A stretch of DNA of 64,000 nt from RUG695 sp050943135 (GCA_050943135.1 JBMNOP010000013.1:1-64000); one strand, 5' to 3'. Positions 34,246 to 43,542 are shown, counted from the stretch's first letter. Program-made: numbers and translations. Notes: generated from the sequence alone by a model not told the origin.

Positions 34246-36093
34246 TCAGAGATCGCGGTCATCAACGTAATCGAAGAAAAACTCTTCGTCGTCCGGATAG
34301 GTTTCGATCTGTACGGGATCGGAGTGCGGGGGCTTAGGCCATGATTCGGGGCGCGGTTCGATCAGTGACTCCTCAAGACGCGCGACGATGGTATCGGCAG
34401 ATCGCTCGATTTGTTTGTCGAAAAGATCCCCTTCGGATTGATGCGTCACCGTCTTTGGAATCGGTGTATCGGGCGTTGCGGCGGACGGAGCCGACTCGGC
34501 GGGTGCGGCCGGGGGCGTCGGGGGGGTGTGAGGGGATGGAACGGCAGGGGCATTGGCTTCCGGCGCTTTCTCGGCAACTCGCGCCGCCGCCTTCGGAGGA
34601 GTGCTTTCCTCGCGCTTTTTTTGCGCAGCTTTCTCGGCGAGGAGCTTGTTGATAATAAAGATGATGCGCCCCATGGTGATCGGCATACCGACGGTCGTAC
34701 GCCAGCGGGATCGCGCCGTTTTCGCTCCCCACTTTAACTGGTTTTCATCAAGCAGAAGAATGGCCGGAACCTCTTCGGCCGCGGGAATTTTTGCCAGTTC
34801 GTTAAATCCCAAAACGGCCTTTTTACCGAGTGAATGAGCGTTGATCAGAACACAGTCGACATTGAGCCGATCGCTGGCAAACCGTTCGAGAAGCCGTTCG
34901 ACCGTTGAGAAGATCAGGACGCGATACCCTGCGTTCTTCATGGCGTCGCGGAACGAGTCTTGCAAATTGATATTCGACTCGACAACGCACACAACCGGCA
35001 GATCGGAAGTTTTTTTGGCGTGTTGAACGAGACTCAGACTACTGGCGGACGGATTTTCGACTCCGGGATCCTCGGAGGTGCCGAGCTGTTCGAGCTTTTG
35101 TGTTACATGCTGAAGGTCGGCCAGCATCGCGGCAGGGGACTGGTATCTTTTCTCCGGGTCGAGCGACATAGATTTATCGACAATGTACGCCAGTGCCGCC
35201 GGGATCCTCGGCATTACCTGCCGGATCGGCCTGACCTTGAGAAAACGGTCTTTGTTGAGCCGCTGGGCTCGCTCCTTGACATTCCCGAGTGGGGCGATTC
35301 CCGTGAGCATTTGGTAGAACATCGCTCCCAGGAAATAGATGTCGCTCCGTTTGTCGTCACGCCGAACACCGGTGCACCTTTCAAGCGCAGCATACTCGAT
35401 AGCGCGTTGATTCCTTTGTTCGTTTTTGGAATCAGCGTCGGCCGCCAGCCCGAAATCGAGCAGAAGCGCTTTGCCGGAAGTGGAAATCAGGACGTTGGTC
35501 ATTTTCATGTCGCGGTGAAGATGCGAGCGTTTAAATGCATAGTCCAACCCCGTGCAGATGTCGGAAACGATTCGGGTGGCGATTTTGTATTCGATCTTCT
35601 TGTGCAGGCTGAGATATTGTCGGAGCGTCTGCCCCTCGATGAAATCCATCACGATGTAATGGGTATTATTTTCGGAATAGTAGCCGTGGATGCAAACGAT
35701 ATTCGGATGACGCAGTTGCATGCCGAGCTCGGCTTCCCGCTCGAAAAGATTGACTGCCTCGGCATCGGAAGAGTAACGGCTACGGAGAACTTTGACCGCA
35801 GCGGTTTTCCCCGTTTCGGAGTGAACGGCGCGGAAGACCCGCGCGAACGTCCCCGCCCCGGTGGAATAGAGAACCTTGTACTTTCCGTAGAAAAAGCCGG
35901 ATGTCTCTCCCGAGGCGAGCCGTTCCACCTGATACTTGGTCAGGTGGCCTTGGCGCAGAAGTGCTGTAAGGAACCGGTTCCGGTCGACATTTTGGGTGCC
36001 GAGGGAGTTCCAAACGTCTTCGAGCTGCGACGGCGTGAGAATTTCAAGCGCCAAAGCCCGCTGGGCGATTTCGTCTACGGAGAGGTCTGCCAT
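34246..36093 (-). CDS. Ser/Thr kinase fused to a degenerate receiver domain
   Basis: This encodes 615 aa. The small planctomycete-type N-terminal domain (about 5-65) is followed by a kinase (about 70-335) with GAGTFARV (79-86), Lys101, HRDMKMTN (Asp195), DFG (Asp213) and YAALER in place of APE. A linker leads to a receiver-like domain (about 372-495). Its phosphoacceptor Asp appears replaced by Asn in VDCVLINAHSLG, and the conserved Lys near the end is missing, so it should not be phosphorylated. The C-terminal ~120 residues are Pro/Ala-rich. No transmembrane helix is seen, so it is cytoplasmic. The receiver may serve as a docking or sensing module. No clear ribosome site is seen. Confidence 0.85.
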   Translation of the reverse strand: MADLSVDEIAQRALALEILTPSQLEDVWNSLGTQNVDRNRFLTALLRQGHLTKYQVERLASGETSGFFYGKYKVLYSTGAGTFARVFRAVHSETGKTAAVKVLRSRYSSDAEAVNLFEREAELGMQLRHPNIVCIHGYYSENNTHYIVMDFIEGQTLRQYLSLHKKIEYKIATRIVSDICTGLDYAFKRSHLHRDMKMTNVLISTSGKALLLDFGLAADADSKNEQRNQRAIEYAALERCTGVRRDDKRSDIYFLGAMFYQMLTGIAPLGNVKERAQRLNKDRFLKVRPIRQVMPRIPAALAYIVDKSMSLDPEKRYQSPAAMLADLQHVTQKLEQLGTSEDPGVENPSASSLSLVQHAKKTSDLPVVCVVESNINLQDSFRDAMKNAGYRVLIFSTVERLLERFASDRLNVDCVLINAHSLGKKAVLGFNELAKIPAAEEVPAILLLDENQLKWGAKTARSRWRTTVGMPITMGRIIFIINKLLAEKAAQKKREESTPPKAAARVAEKAPEANAPAVPSPHTPPTPPAAPAESAPSAATPDTPIPKTVTHQSEGDLFDKQIERSADTIVARLEESLIEPRPESWPKPPHSDPVQIETYPDDEEFFFDYVDDRDL

Positions 36094-36411
36094 TAACGGA
36101 ACACGGGGTTATAGGAACTTTCGATAAACAGTCACCCCCATTATAGCGAACAAAGTCGTTTTGTCAAAAATCTTTTTGCCTCCTTTGCGGGGGAATATCC
36201 CCTCCGGAGGAACAGTCTGGTTCCGGGTTAAATGAAGGAGGCAGGAAAAACAGCGAATCCTTTTTTCTCCCGGTCGGCGTCGCGGGCCATGCCGCCGGGG
36301 CGCCCGGCGATGCTATTGAAATTTCCCGATGTTTGCTTATAATTGGCAAGGGTCATTTCCCCCCATTTTGATGGGTTTGGTTTAACAGAGATGTCATCAA
36401 TCGAGGAAACG
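36094..36411. other. Divergent intergenic region upstream of leuA
   Basis: About 320 bp. A GC-rich stretch near 36285-36310 could fold. No T-box, leucine leader peptide or promoter pair is clear. In-frame alternative starts for leuA at 36343 (TTG) and 36391 (ATG) lie here. Confidence 0.35.
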
Positions 36412-38007
36412 ATGGAACAGTCATCCGCAGAGACAACCCCGATCGCGGTGCCGCGACGGCTTATTACGGTCTTTGATACCACCCTTCGTGACGGGGAACA
36501 GTCCCCCGGAGCGAGCATGAACCTGGCAGAAAAGCTGGAAGTGGCTAAAGCTCTGGAAGAGCTTGGCGTCGATGTCATTGAAGCCGGTTTTCCGATCGTC
36601 TCGCCCGGCGATTTTGAGTCGGTTTTGGAAATTTCCAAAACAGTCAAAAACGCAGGCGTCTGCGGACTGGCACGCTGTGTCGATAAAGATATTGACGCCG
36701 CGCGCGACTCGCTGAAAGTCGCCAGGCGCCCCCGAATCCACGTCTTTTTGGCAACGAGCGCGATTCACCGCGAATATAAACTTCGTATGACCCAGGAAGA
36801 TATCATTGCCCGGGCGGTTGAAGGGGTCAAGCGTGCCCGCAACTACTGTGACGATATCGAATTCTCTCCTGAAGACGCCTCCCGAACCGAGATCGACTTC
36901 CTCTGCCGCGTCGTAGAGGCGGTGATTGCCGCCGGGGCGAGTACCGTGAATATTCCCGATACGGTCGGTTATACGACGCCGCAAGAGATGTTCGAGCGGA
37001 TTCGAATCCTTCGAAATCGGGTGCCGAATATCGATAAAGCCGTTATCAGTGTCCACTGTCACAATGACCTGGGAATGGCGGTCGCCAACACCCTTTCGGC
37101 GATTCAGGCCGGTGCCCAGCAGTTTGAATGCGCGATCAACGGGCTCGGTGAGCGTGCCGGCAACTGCGCTCTCGAAGAAGTGGTCATGGGGCTGAAGACC
37201 CGTGGCGATATTTTCAAGGCCGACACACGGGTCAACACCAAGAGGATCGTTCCGACGAGCCGCTTGGTCTCGCGGATCACCGGTCTGAAAGTCCAACGTA
37301 ACAAGGCGATTGTCGGCCAGAATGCCTTTGCACACGAATCGGGGATTCATCAGGCGGGGATGCTCCGCGAGCGGACGACCTACGAAATCATGACGCCGGA
37401 AAGTGTCGGGCTTCTCAAGAGTGACCTGGTTCTCGGCAAGCACAGCGGACGGGCCGCGTTAGCCGACCGTGCCAAGCATCTCGGATATACCCTGACCCAA
37501 GAGCAACTTGATGTCGTATTTACCGAGTTCAAAAAACTGGCCGACCGAAAAAAGGATGTCCTCGACGTCGATATTCTCGCGCTCATCGAACAATCGATTC
37601 GTGATAAAAATTTTCAGTCCGAGACGGTCGATCGTTATTGGCACTATGTTGATTACGAGATGTCGATTGGTACCGAAAAGAAGCCGACGCTGCGGTTGAC
37701 CCTTTCACAGAACAACGTCAAGAAAACCGTCGAGGTTCAGGGGGAAGGCGGGCCGGTCAATGCGCTCTTCGAAGGAATTCAGATGGCGACCGGCTACCAG
37801 TTGGTTATCCGCGAATATAAAGTCGACGCGGTTTCGGGCGGGCCCGATGCACAGGGGGAAGCTGTGGTCCACCTCGAGGAAGCCGCGGTCCCCGGCACCG
37901 TTTACCGCGGCCACGGCATCTCGATTGATGTGATCGAAGCTTCGGTGATGGCAATGGTCAATGCGGTCAACCGCTTGATCGGCGGCCAGGTATCGGTCGG
38001 CGCGTAA
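36412..38007 (+). CDS. leuA: 2-isopropylmalate synthase
   Basis: This encodes 531 aa, the size of the regulated LeuA type. It condenses acetyl-CoA with 2-oxoisovalerate, the first committed step of leucine synthesis. Motifs are FDTTLRDGEQSPGASM near the N-terminus, the metal-binding HCHNDLGMAVANTL, GERAGNCALEEVVM, and AHESGIHQAGML. A C-terminal LeuA regulatory domain (about 395-531) would bind leucine for feedback control. The start at 36412 has CGAGGAAACG just upstream; the in-frame ATG at 36391 has a weaker site. A small lipoprotein gene follows by 18 bp. Confidence 0.93.
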   Translation: MEQSSAETTPIAVPRRLITVFDTTLRDGEQSPGASMNLAEKLEVAKALEELGVDVIEAGFPIVSPGDFESVLEISKTVKNAGVCGLARCVDKDIDAARDSLKVARRPRIHVFLATSAIHREYKLRMTQEDIIARAVEGVKRARNYCDDIEFSPEDASRTEIDFLCRVVEAVIAAGASTVNIPDTVGYTTPQEMFERIRILRNRVPNIDKAVISVHCHNDLGMAVANTLSAIQAGAQQFECAINGLGERAGNCALEEVVMGLKTRGDIFKADTRVNTKRIVPTSRLVSRITGLKVQRNKAIVGQNAFAHESGIHQAGMLRERTTYEIMTPESVGLLKSDLVLGKHSGRAALADRAKHLGYTLTQEQLDVVFTEFKKLADRKKDVLDVDILALIEQSIRDKNFQSETVDRYWHYVDYEMSIGTEKKPTLRLTLSQNNVKKTVEVQGEGGPVNALFEGIQMATGYQLVIREYKVDAVSGGPDAQGEAVVHLEEAAVPGTVYRGHGISIDVIEASVMAMVNAVNRLIGGQVSVGA

Positions 38008-38025
38008 AGAGTAGAGGGGACGACG

Positions 38026-38232
38026 ATGAAGACATCCCTTATGTTTCCGATGTGCGGAGGCTTATTGTTGACCTCGGCGTTCTTTTTGGTTTCGGGGTGC
38101 GACAGCCCCGAAGTCCCGCGCGGCGAGTACGGGGAAATTATTGATGAGTTGCCCGACTTTCCCCACTCTCCCAAGACTCTTCCCATCCCGGATGGAGTTC
38201 TCCCTCGGGAGCAACAGATAGAATCGTTATGA
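38026..38232 (+). CDS. Small lipoprotein
   Basis: This encodes 68 aa. A signal peptide ends in a lipobox LVSGC (lipidated Cys about 25). The remaining ~43 residues are acidic and Pro-rich, with no visible fold. GAGGGG lies 6 bases before the ATG, and the gene sits 18 bp after leuA. The function is unknown; its small size and linkage suggest a lineage-specific envelope peptide. Confidence 0.7.
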   Translation: MKTSLMFPMCGGLLLTSAFFLVSGCDSPEVPRGEYGEIIDELPDFPHSPKTLPIPDGVLPREQQIESL

Positions 38233-38329
38233 TCCGGGGAGAATTGTGGGTACCATCCCCGAATATTCGCGTTTTGCCTTTTGGGTCATTTTCAATGGAA
38301 TGTTCCCTTCTCGGTTTGCGGACAGATAA

Positions 38330-39355
38330 ATGTCAGATACACAAAACGACGGCACCGTGCCTCTCCTTTCCATCGTAACTCCGGCCTTCAACGAAGAGGC
38401 GAATCTCGAAGAATTTCATCGGCGGGCAGCCACCTGTCTTGACACCGCGAAACTGACGTGGGAAATCATCATGGTCGATGACGGCAGTTCCGACGATACT
38501 GCCAATGTGATCGATCGTCTCCACCAAAAAGATCCGCGGGTGCGTGGGGTGTCGTTTGCCCGGAATTTCGGAAATCAACATGCGGTTTCTGCCGGGCTGG
38601 CCGCATCGTGCGGAAAGGCGGTGGTGATTATCGACGCTGACCTGCAGCACCCCGTCGAGTTGATCCCGGAGATGGTTGAGGCGTGGCAACAGGGATTTCG
38701 GGTTGTCAACACGGTTCGTCGCTACGGCCACGACGTATCTTTTTCGAAGCGTCTCCTTTCGGCGATTTTTTATAAGGTCATGAACCTCCTTTCCGGAACG
38801 AAAATCGAGACCGCCGCACCCGACTTTAAACTTCTTGATCGGCAGGTGGTCGACCTTCTTGTGCAGATGCCCGAACGGACGCGCTACCTTAAAGCGTTGA
38901 TCCCCTGGCTCGGTTTTAACCAGACCTGCATTTCCTTCGATTGCCAGGAACGCTACGCGGGGAAGTCTTCCTTTAACTTCGTGCGGCTTGCCGAGTTGGC
39001 GCTCGACGGGATTATCAGTTTTTCGACCAAGCCACTCCGGTGGATCATCTATCTCGGGGCGCTTGTTTTGCTGATTACCGTTCCCTATGGGTGCTGGGCG
39101 TTCTTCCAGTTCTGTTTTCTCGGTCCGAAGACAGCGGGGTGGACTTCGATCATCCTGCTGAACCTTCTTCTGGGAGGAGCGACCCTTATTTCCCTCGGGG
39201 TGATTGGGGAGTACATCGGCCGGATTTACAATGAGGTCAAGCAGCGTCCCCTTTACACAGTGAAAAAGGTATGGGGAATTGACGAAAAGAGCGTGGTACG
39301 CGCGGCTTTCGGCTATGAGAGAAAAGAGGATGACGGAACTGATCTTCAATGCTGA
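38330..39355 (+). CDS. Membrane GT2 glycosyltransferase (DPM1/GtrB/ArnC type)
   Basis: This encodes 341 aa. An N-terminal GT-A catalytic domain has SIVTPAFNEEANL, MVDDGSSDD and IDADLQHP (the metal- and nucleotide-sugar-binding aspartates). Two C-terminal transmembrane helices (about 236-260 and 272-295) follow, as in enzymes that put a sugar on a polyprenyl phosphate carrier. The downstream YdjC/HpnK-like deacetylase overlaps its end, so the pair may build or modify an N-acetylated lipid-linked sugar. The ribosome site is weak. Confidence 0.85.
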   Translation: MSDTQNDGTVPLLSIVTPAFNEEANLEEFHRRAATCLDTAKLTWEIIMVDDGSSDDTANVIDRLHQKDPRVRGVSFARNFGNQHAVSAGLAASCGKAVVIIDADLQHPVELIPEMVEAWQQGFRVVNTVRRYGHDVSFSKRLLSAIFYKVMNLLSGTKIETAAPDFKLLDRQVVDLLVQMPERTRYLKALIPWLGFNQTCISFDCQERYAGKSSFNFVRLAELALDGIISFSTKPLRWIIYLGALVLLITVPYGCWAFFQFCFLGPKTAGWTSIILLNLLLGGATLISLGVIGEYIGRIYNEVKQRPLYTVKKVWGIDEKSVVRAAFGYERKEDDGTDLQC

Positions 39356-40268
39356 CGATTTCGGTCTTTCCCCGTCGGCAAACCGATCGATCGTCGCCTG
39401 TGCGCGGGCGGGACTCTTAAAGTCGGCTTCACTAATGGTCACACACCATTCGGCCGAGGATGCCGTGCGGCTCGTCGATTCACTCGATGAACCGATTCGG
39501 CTCGGTCTGCACTTCTGTCTGACCTCCGGCCGAGCGGTTTCGCCCGCTACATCGATTCCCCTCTTGGCCGCGCCGGACGGGAGGTTCAAAAACGGGTTTC
39601 TCTCTTTGCTGCGGCTCCTGACTTCGAGCTGCCGCGCCGAGGTGTCGGCACAAGTCGCCCTTGAGTTCGAGGCTCAGTATCGTCGATTTGAGAGGTTGCT
39701 TTCCCTGGCCCCGCGGACCACGGCCGATCACCTCGACTCGCACCAGCATATTCATGTCTTTCCCCCGATGATGAAACTCTTCGGACAAAAGGCGCAGCAG
39801 GCGGGGCTTGTCTTACGTATCCCCTCTGAGCCGGTTATTTGTGTTGCGCGCCTGTTTCGACCGCCGGTCCTCTCCCGTGCCGGAGGATACGCCAAAAAGA
39901 GAATTCTCGATCACTTCATTCACAAAACACCCGAAGCCTTCGCATCGGCACCGATCTATTTCGGTGTCATCGATTCGGGACGAATGGACTGCGGTGCGAT
40001 AAACGCCGTCCTAGACGCTCTGCCGCGATTGCTCAAAAGAAAAAAGGAGAAGCGTCAGGTAGAACTCAACCTTCATCCGTGGAAAATTGCCGGAGAGAAA
40101 GAAATCGTTCCGCAATACGCCAGCGCTGCCGATCGTGCATTCGGAAACTCTCCGTTACGGGAAGAAGAATTTAACGCCCTTGTAAAACACGCACCCCAAA
40201 TCCAAGCAAAAATGTCGGATTTGGGGTTTACAACGTCATACTTCAGAATACCGGCACGGCGCCGATAG
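39330..40268 (+). CDS. ChbG/HpnK-like carbohydrate deacetylase
   Basis: This encodes 312 aa of the YdjC family. Metal and catalytic residues are visible as NADDFG (7-12), LGLHFCLT, ADHLDSHQHIH and ELNLHPW. The family removes N-acetyl groups from sugars such as chitobiose or, in HpnK, from a hopanoid-linked GlcNAc. The preceding GT2 gene overlaps by 26 bp, matching the HpnI-HpnK pairing, but no other hopanoid genes are nearby, so the substrate is open. Start alternatives exist at 39315 and 39279; 39330 is preferred because the conserved domain begins there. Confidence 0.78.
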   Translation: MTELIFNADDFGLSPSANRSIVACARAGLLKSASLMVTHHSAEDAVRLVDSLDEPIRLGLHFCLTSGRAVSPATSIPLLAAPDGRFKNGFLSLLRLLTSSCRAEVSAQVALEFEAQYRRFERLLSLAPRTTADHLDSHQHIHVFPPMMKLFGQKAQQAGLVLRIPSEPVICVARLFRPPVLSRAGGYAKKRILDHFIHKTPEAFASAPIYFGVIDSGRMDCGAINAVLDALPRLLKRKKEKRQVELNLHPWKIAGEKEIVPQYASAADRAFGNSPLREEEFNALVKHAPQIQAKMSDLGFTTSYFRIPARRR

Positions 40269-40285
40269 GCCGGGAAGAAAAAAGC

Positions 40286-40375
40286 TTAGTCTTTACGATG
40301 CCTGATCTTCGAGCGCATTCGTCGCTTTTTTCTACCGAGCTTTCGCCGACCCTTACCCGTCTTTTTGGTTCCCAC
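40286..40375 (-). CDS. 29-aa basic ribosomal-type peptide (AURKAIP1/COX24-like)
   Basis: This tiny gene has a GTG start and GGAG 7 bases upstream. It encodes 29 residues starting VGTKKTGKGRRKLGRKK and ending RSKIRHRKD, of which more than half are Lys or Arg. The pattern resembles the short C-terminal COX24/AURKAIP1 motif and the bacterial small ribosomal protein bS22, so it probably binds rRNA. It lies in the gap between the deacetylase and ispE genes, downstream of ispE on the same strand. The assignment is by resemblance only. Confidence 0.6.
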   Translation of the reverse strand: MGTKKTGKGRRKLGRKKRRMRSKIRHRKD

Positions 40376-40460
40376 TATTTACTCCGTGTTATTTCGCTAA
40401 AATGTTAACCGAATGACATCGGCGCAGGAGCTAACGGCACCCGCCGATCTAGAAATCTAC

Positions 40461-41396
40461 TCACCCGGCCAATATACCACAATCGACCGAGGGGGAAAGG
40501 GGGGAGGGAATCGTCGAACAGACGAAAACTGTTCCGGGAATCCCCCCTCTTTCTATCCTGTCTTTGAGTACGGTCCCCTCTTCGGCATCACGTACAAGCG
40601 CGTAGAGAGCCGTGCCGCTTCCGGTAAGACGGAAGTCCCCGTAGGGGAGCAGGTGTGTGAAGATCTCGTCGAGACATGGCAAGATCGTTCGGGCTGTCTT
40701 TTCCAGTCGGTTGAATAGGAGGGGACGGATTTCATCGACGTTTCCGCGCAGGAGTGCGGAGATCAGCAACTCAGGAGAGTGTCGCATTTCCGTCCCCGCT
40801 TGCGGAACCGCCTGATAAACCTCGGCGGTTGAAAGTCCGATTGGCGGTTTTATGAGAACCGTCGTCAGGGGGGCGATTCCACTCGGTAACGGCTCGGTCT
40901 GTTCGCCGCGTCCTTTGCCGAGAGCGAATCCTTTTTCAAAGAAGAGGGGGACGTCGCTGCCGAGACGCGCCCCGATTTCGGCGAGTCGTTTTTGAGTGTA
41001 ATTCAACGCTAAGAGTCGGTTAAGCCCCACCAATACCGCGGCGGCGTCGGAAGAACCGCCACCGAGTCCCGCCTCGGTCGGAATTCGTTTGAGAAGTCGA
41101 ATCCGCAGAGAAGGAGAGGCTCCGGAGGTTTCGGAAATGGCACGGGCCGCTTTAACGGCCAGATTCCCCTCGTCGTTCGGGACCGACGCCGAAAGATCCC
41201 GTCCGAACTCATCGACACACGTCAGAGTAATGCATTCTCCCGATCCGGGAAGCAATTCGATTTGGACCTCATCGCACAGAGAAATCGGTGCGGTAATCGT
41301 CACCACTTCATGATAGCCGTCGACACGCCGTCCCAAGATCTCGAAAAAAAGGTTCAGTTTAGCCGGGGCTCGAAGGGTGATCCGGGACGAACTCAT
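40461..41396 (-). CDS. ispE: 4-diphosphocytidyl-2-C-methyl-D-erythritol kinase
   Basis: This encodes 311 aa of the GHMP kinase family. It phosphorylates CDP-ME in the non-mevalonate (MEP) isoprenoid pathway using ATP. Motifs are APAKLNLFFEILGRRVDGYHEV at the N-terminus (active-site Lys) and the ATP loop PTEAGLGGGSSDAAA near 96-110, with SGTALYAL near the C-terminus. AGGAGAGG lies 5 bases before the ATG at 41396. The enzyme would supply undecaprenol and other isoprenoids. Confidence 0.93.
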   Translation of the reverse strand: MSSSRITLRAPAKLNLFFEILGRRVDGYHEVVTITAPISLCDEVQIELLPGSGECITLTCVDEFGRDLSASVPNDEGNLAVKAARAISETSGASPSLRIRLLKRIPTEAGLGGGSSDAAAVLVGLNRLLALNYTQKRLAEIGARLGSDVPLFFEKGFALGKGRGEQTEPLPSGIAPLTTVLIKPPIGLSTAEVYQAVPQAGTEMRHSPELLISALLRGNVDEIRPLLFNRLEKTARTILPCLDEIFTHLLPYGDFRLTGSGTALYALVRDAEEGTVLKDRIERGGIPGTVFVCSTIPSPLSPSVDCGILAG

Positions 41397-41479
41397 TTTT
41401 CCTCTCCTACAAGGGGAACGCTTCTTCACGAAAGGGAGGAGTTGCGCGGCCCTGCCGAAAATCAATCCGGGAACATCCT

Positions 41480-42061
41480 TTACGGATGGGGAGAAGGCCG
41501 GAGTTTTTTCAAGAGCCAGCCAATGTTTTCGGCGAGGGTATCAAGGGTCCTGAGGCCTTCCTCGTCAGAGCAGACATCACCCTTGTCTTTGGCCGCCAGG
41601 ACGTTCCAGTAAGAAGAACCGGGGACGATCATCTGCGAGGCGAGAAAGAACATGTTGATTTGGGCAAAAGTGAAATTCTGCCCGGCCCGGCGCGCCACAG
41701 CGATCGAGGCACCGATTTTACGGCGAAGAACGTTTTCGCCCCGACGAGCCACCGACCCGACTCGGTCGAGGAGAGCCATCAGCTGAGGAGTAGCCGAGCC
41801 GAACCAGACAGGTGAACCGAGGATGATTGCGTCGGCCTGCGCGAATTTCGGGAAAAGAACTTCGAAGTTGGGATCGGGGACCACGCACCGACGCTCCTTG
41901 GCGCATGCGTAACAAGCTATACACGGTTTTACCGGGTACTCGGCGAGAGAAACGAACTCGGCTTCCACCCCCGACTCGGCCAGACGAGTCAAAACTCGCT
42001 TTACTGCGATGTCGGTATTACCACCAAGACGGGGGCTTCCGGAAATGCCAAGCACTTTCAC
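41480..42061 (-). CDS. NADPH-dependent FMN reductase / iron-sulfur flavoprotein family
   Basis: This encodes 193 aa with a GTG start and GGAG 9 bases upstream. The FMN phosphate loop is GISGSPRLGGNTD near the N-terminus, followed by a Cys cluster CIACYACAKERRC that in related proteins can bind an Fe-S cluster or be redox active. The middle ILGSPVWFGSATPQLMALLDR is the typical flavodoxin-like FMN site. The electron acceptor is unknown. Confidence 0.83.
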   Translation of the reverse strand: MKVLGISGSPRLGGNTDIAVKRVLTRLAESGVEAEFVSLAEYPVKPCIACYACAKERRCVVPDPNFEVLFPKFAQADAIILGSPVWFGSATPQLMALLDRVGSVARRGENVLRRKIGASIAVARRAGQNFTFAQINMFFLASQMIVPGSSYWNVLAAKDKGDVCSDEEGLRTLDTLAENIGWLLKKLRPSPHP

Positions 42062-42112
42062 TTTGCGGACTCCCAGGCGGAAGAGGGGTTATGAATTATA
42101 AATAAGGGGGGA

Positions 42113-42376
42113 CTATTTCGCAGCCGAGGCGAAAGGTTTTGCACGGACACGCTTCGTTACCGAGCCGCAGCGAAGGCACTGGGCACAAACGCGAACGGTC
42201 TTGTTGGTGCCGTTTTCGGTCGTGATACGCACGCTTTGAAGGTTGGGGCGGAACTCACGGCGGGTGACTCCGGTCACCTTGGTACCAACCCCCTTAAGGC
42301 GCTTGGCACGCCCGCGGGTAGTCATCTGATTGCCAATTTGGCGCCCTTTTCCACAAATCTCACAAATCCGCGACAT
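42113..42376 (-). CDS. rpmB: 50S ribosomal protein bL28
   Basis: This encodes 87 aa with the bL28 pattern MSRICEICGKG, GNQMTTRGRAKR and RREFRPNLQSVRI. Two CxxC pairs (CEIC near the start and CAQCLRC later) indicate the zinc-binding form. AGGAAA lies 9 bases before the ATG at 42376. The flanking FMN reductase and panD genes are on the same strand. Confidence 0.93.
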   Translation of the reverse strand: MSRICEICGKGRQIGNQMTTRGRAKRLKGVGTKVTGVTRREFRPNLQSVRITTENGTNKTVRVCAQCLRCGSVTKRVRAKPFASAAK

Positions 42377-42507
42377 TGTTCTATTTCCTAGTGATATCCC
42401 TGAGATATTGGATGTTTGATCTTCTGGACTCTCCGGTAGATTATAGGGGGGATTCCATAAACGGCAAGGGGGAGCTAAAAATCTCTCGGGGGAACCTTTC
42501 ACATTAC

Positions 42508-42864
42508 CTATTGTTCCGTTTTTATCCTGTTTTCGGAATCGACCTTGACGACTTTAGCCCTGTAGTCGGCCAGCTCGGTCTCGTCGTACCGCGCATAGGT
42601 GATGATCACCAGGATGTCTCCGACGACTCCACAGCGAGCTGCCGGTCCGTTGAGCATTATCGTGCCGCTCCCCCTAGGTGCGGCGATGGCATAGGTCACC
42701 AGGCGTTCCCCATTGTTTACGTTGAGAACGTGGACCTGTTCTCCGGGAAGAATATCAGCAGCCTCGAGCAGTTCGGAATCGATCGAGATACTTCCCTCGT
42801 AGTTAAGGTCACAGCCGGTCAGCGTCACCCGATGAATTTTTGACTTTAACATGGTTCGCAACAT
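42508..42864 (-). CDS. panD: Aspartate 1-decarboxylase
   Basis: This encodes 118 aa. It is a pyruvoyl enzyme that makes beta-alanine from aspartate for pantothenate and CoA. The self-cleavage site YEGS (Gly24-Ser25) is exactly placed, and TYAIAAPRGSGTIMLNGPAAR is the classic C-terminal pattern. GGGGAGG lies 9 bases before the ATG at 42864; the frame is open further upstream. It is divergent from the rpsL cluster. Confidence 0.95.
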   Translation of the reverse strand: MLRTMLKSKIHRVTLTGCDLNYEGSISIDSELLEAADILPGEQVHVLNVNNGERLVTYAIAAPRGSGTIMLNGPAARCGVVGDILVIITYARYDETELADYRAKVVKVDSENRIKTEQ

Positions 42865-43047
42865 CTTCTTGATCCTCCCCGAAACAACAGAAGATAACGG
42901 ATATTTACGACTATTCCATAATAAGCTTTTTTTTCTTTTCATAAAGCCCCGACCATTCGAAAAAGCACCGAAAAACATAGGCCAAGAACCACTGAGGCCT
43001 TCGTCCATCCTTCCCGTTTTTCCTGTTCATCAATGGGGCGGACCCGA

Positions 43048-43075
43048 TTGACATTTTTGGAGGGGAGGGTAAATT
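43048..43075 (+). promoter_or_regulatory. Candidate promoter of the rpsL-rpsG-fusA cluster
   Basis: A consensus TTGACA (43048-43053), a 16-bp spacer and TAAATT (43070-43075). The leader to rpsL would be about 70 nt. Confidence 0.45.
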
Positions 43076-43152
43076 GATTAGAGTCCCCCATTGTGGATAA
43101 TGGGGTCATACGAGGTATTCAGCGAGAATTTGCATTAGAAGAGAGAGCTTTA

Positions 43153-43542
43153 ATGCCGACCATTAACCAGTTGGTTCGCAAGAACCGGAAGCAGCAACAC
43201 AGCTTCAGTAAGTCCGTTGTTTTGGAGAAATGCCCGCAGAAACGCGGCGTTTGTCTGTTGGTTCGCACGATGCAGCCCAAGAAGCCGAATTCCGCGCTTC
43301 GCCGTATCGCGCGTGTCCGCCTGTCGAACGGGAAAGAGGCAACCGTCTATATCCCGGGTGAAGGCCACAAACTGCAAGAGCACTCCATCGTCCTCATCCG
43401 CGGCGGTCGTGTTCGCGACCTGCCGGGTGTTCGTTATCAGGTCATCCGTGGTACGCTCGACGCGACCGGGGTTGACGGACGTCGCCAGGCTCGCAGCCGT
43501 TACGGTGCCAAGCGAGCGGCCGCGCCTGCCAAGAAGAAGTAA
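43153..43542 (+). CDS. rpsL: 30S ribosomal protein uS12
   Basis: This encodes 129 aa with MPTINQLVRKNRK, the decoding-centre segment TMQPKKPNSALRRIARVRLSNG and IPGEGHKLQEHS, and a Lys/Ala-rich tail. Residues at the classic streptomycin-resistance sites look wild type: the first site reads PKKPNS. It heads the str cluster; no rpoC or other genes precede it in this direction. GAGAG lies upstream. Confidence 0.96.
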   Translation: MPTINQLVRKNRKQQHSFSKSVVLEKCPQKRGVCLLVRTMQPKKPNSALRRIARVRLSNGKEATVYIPGEGHKLQEHSIVLIRGGRVRDLPGVRYQVIRGTLDATGVDGRRQARSRYGAKRAAAPAKKK

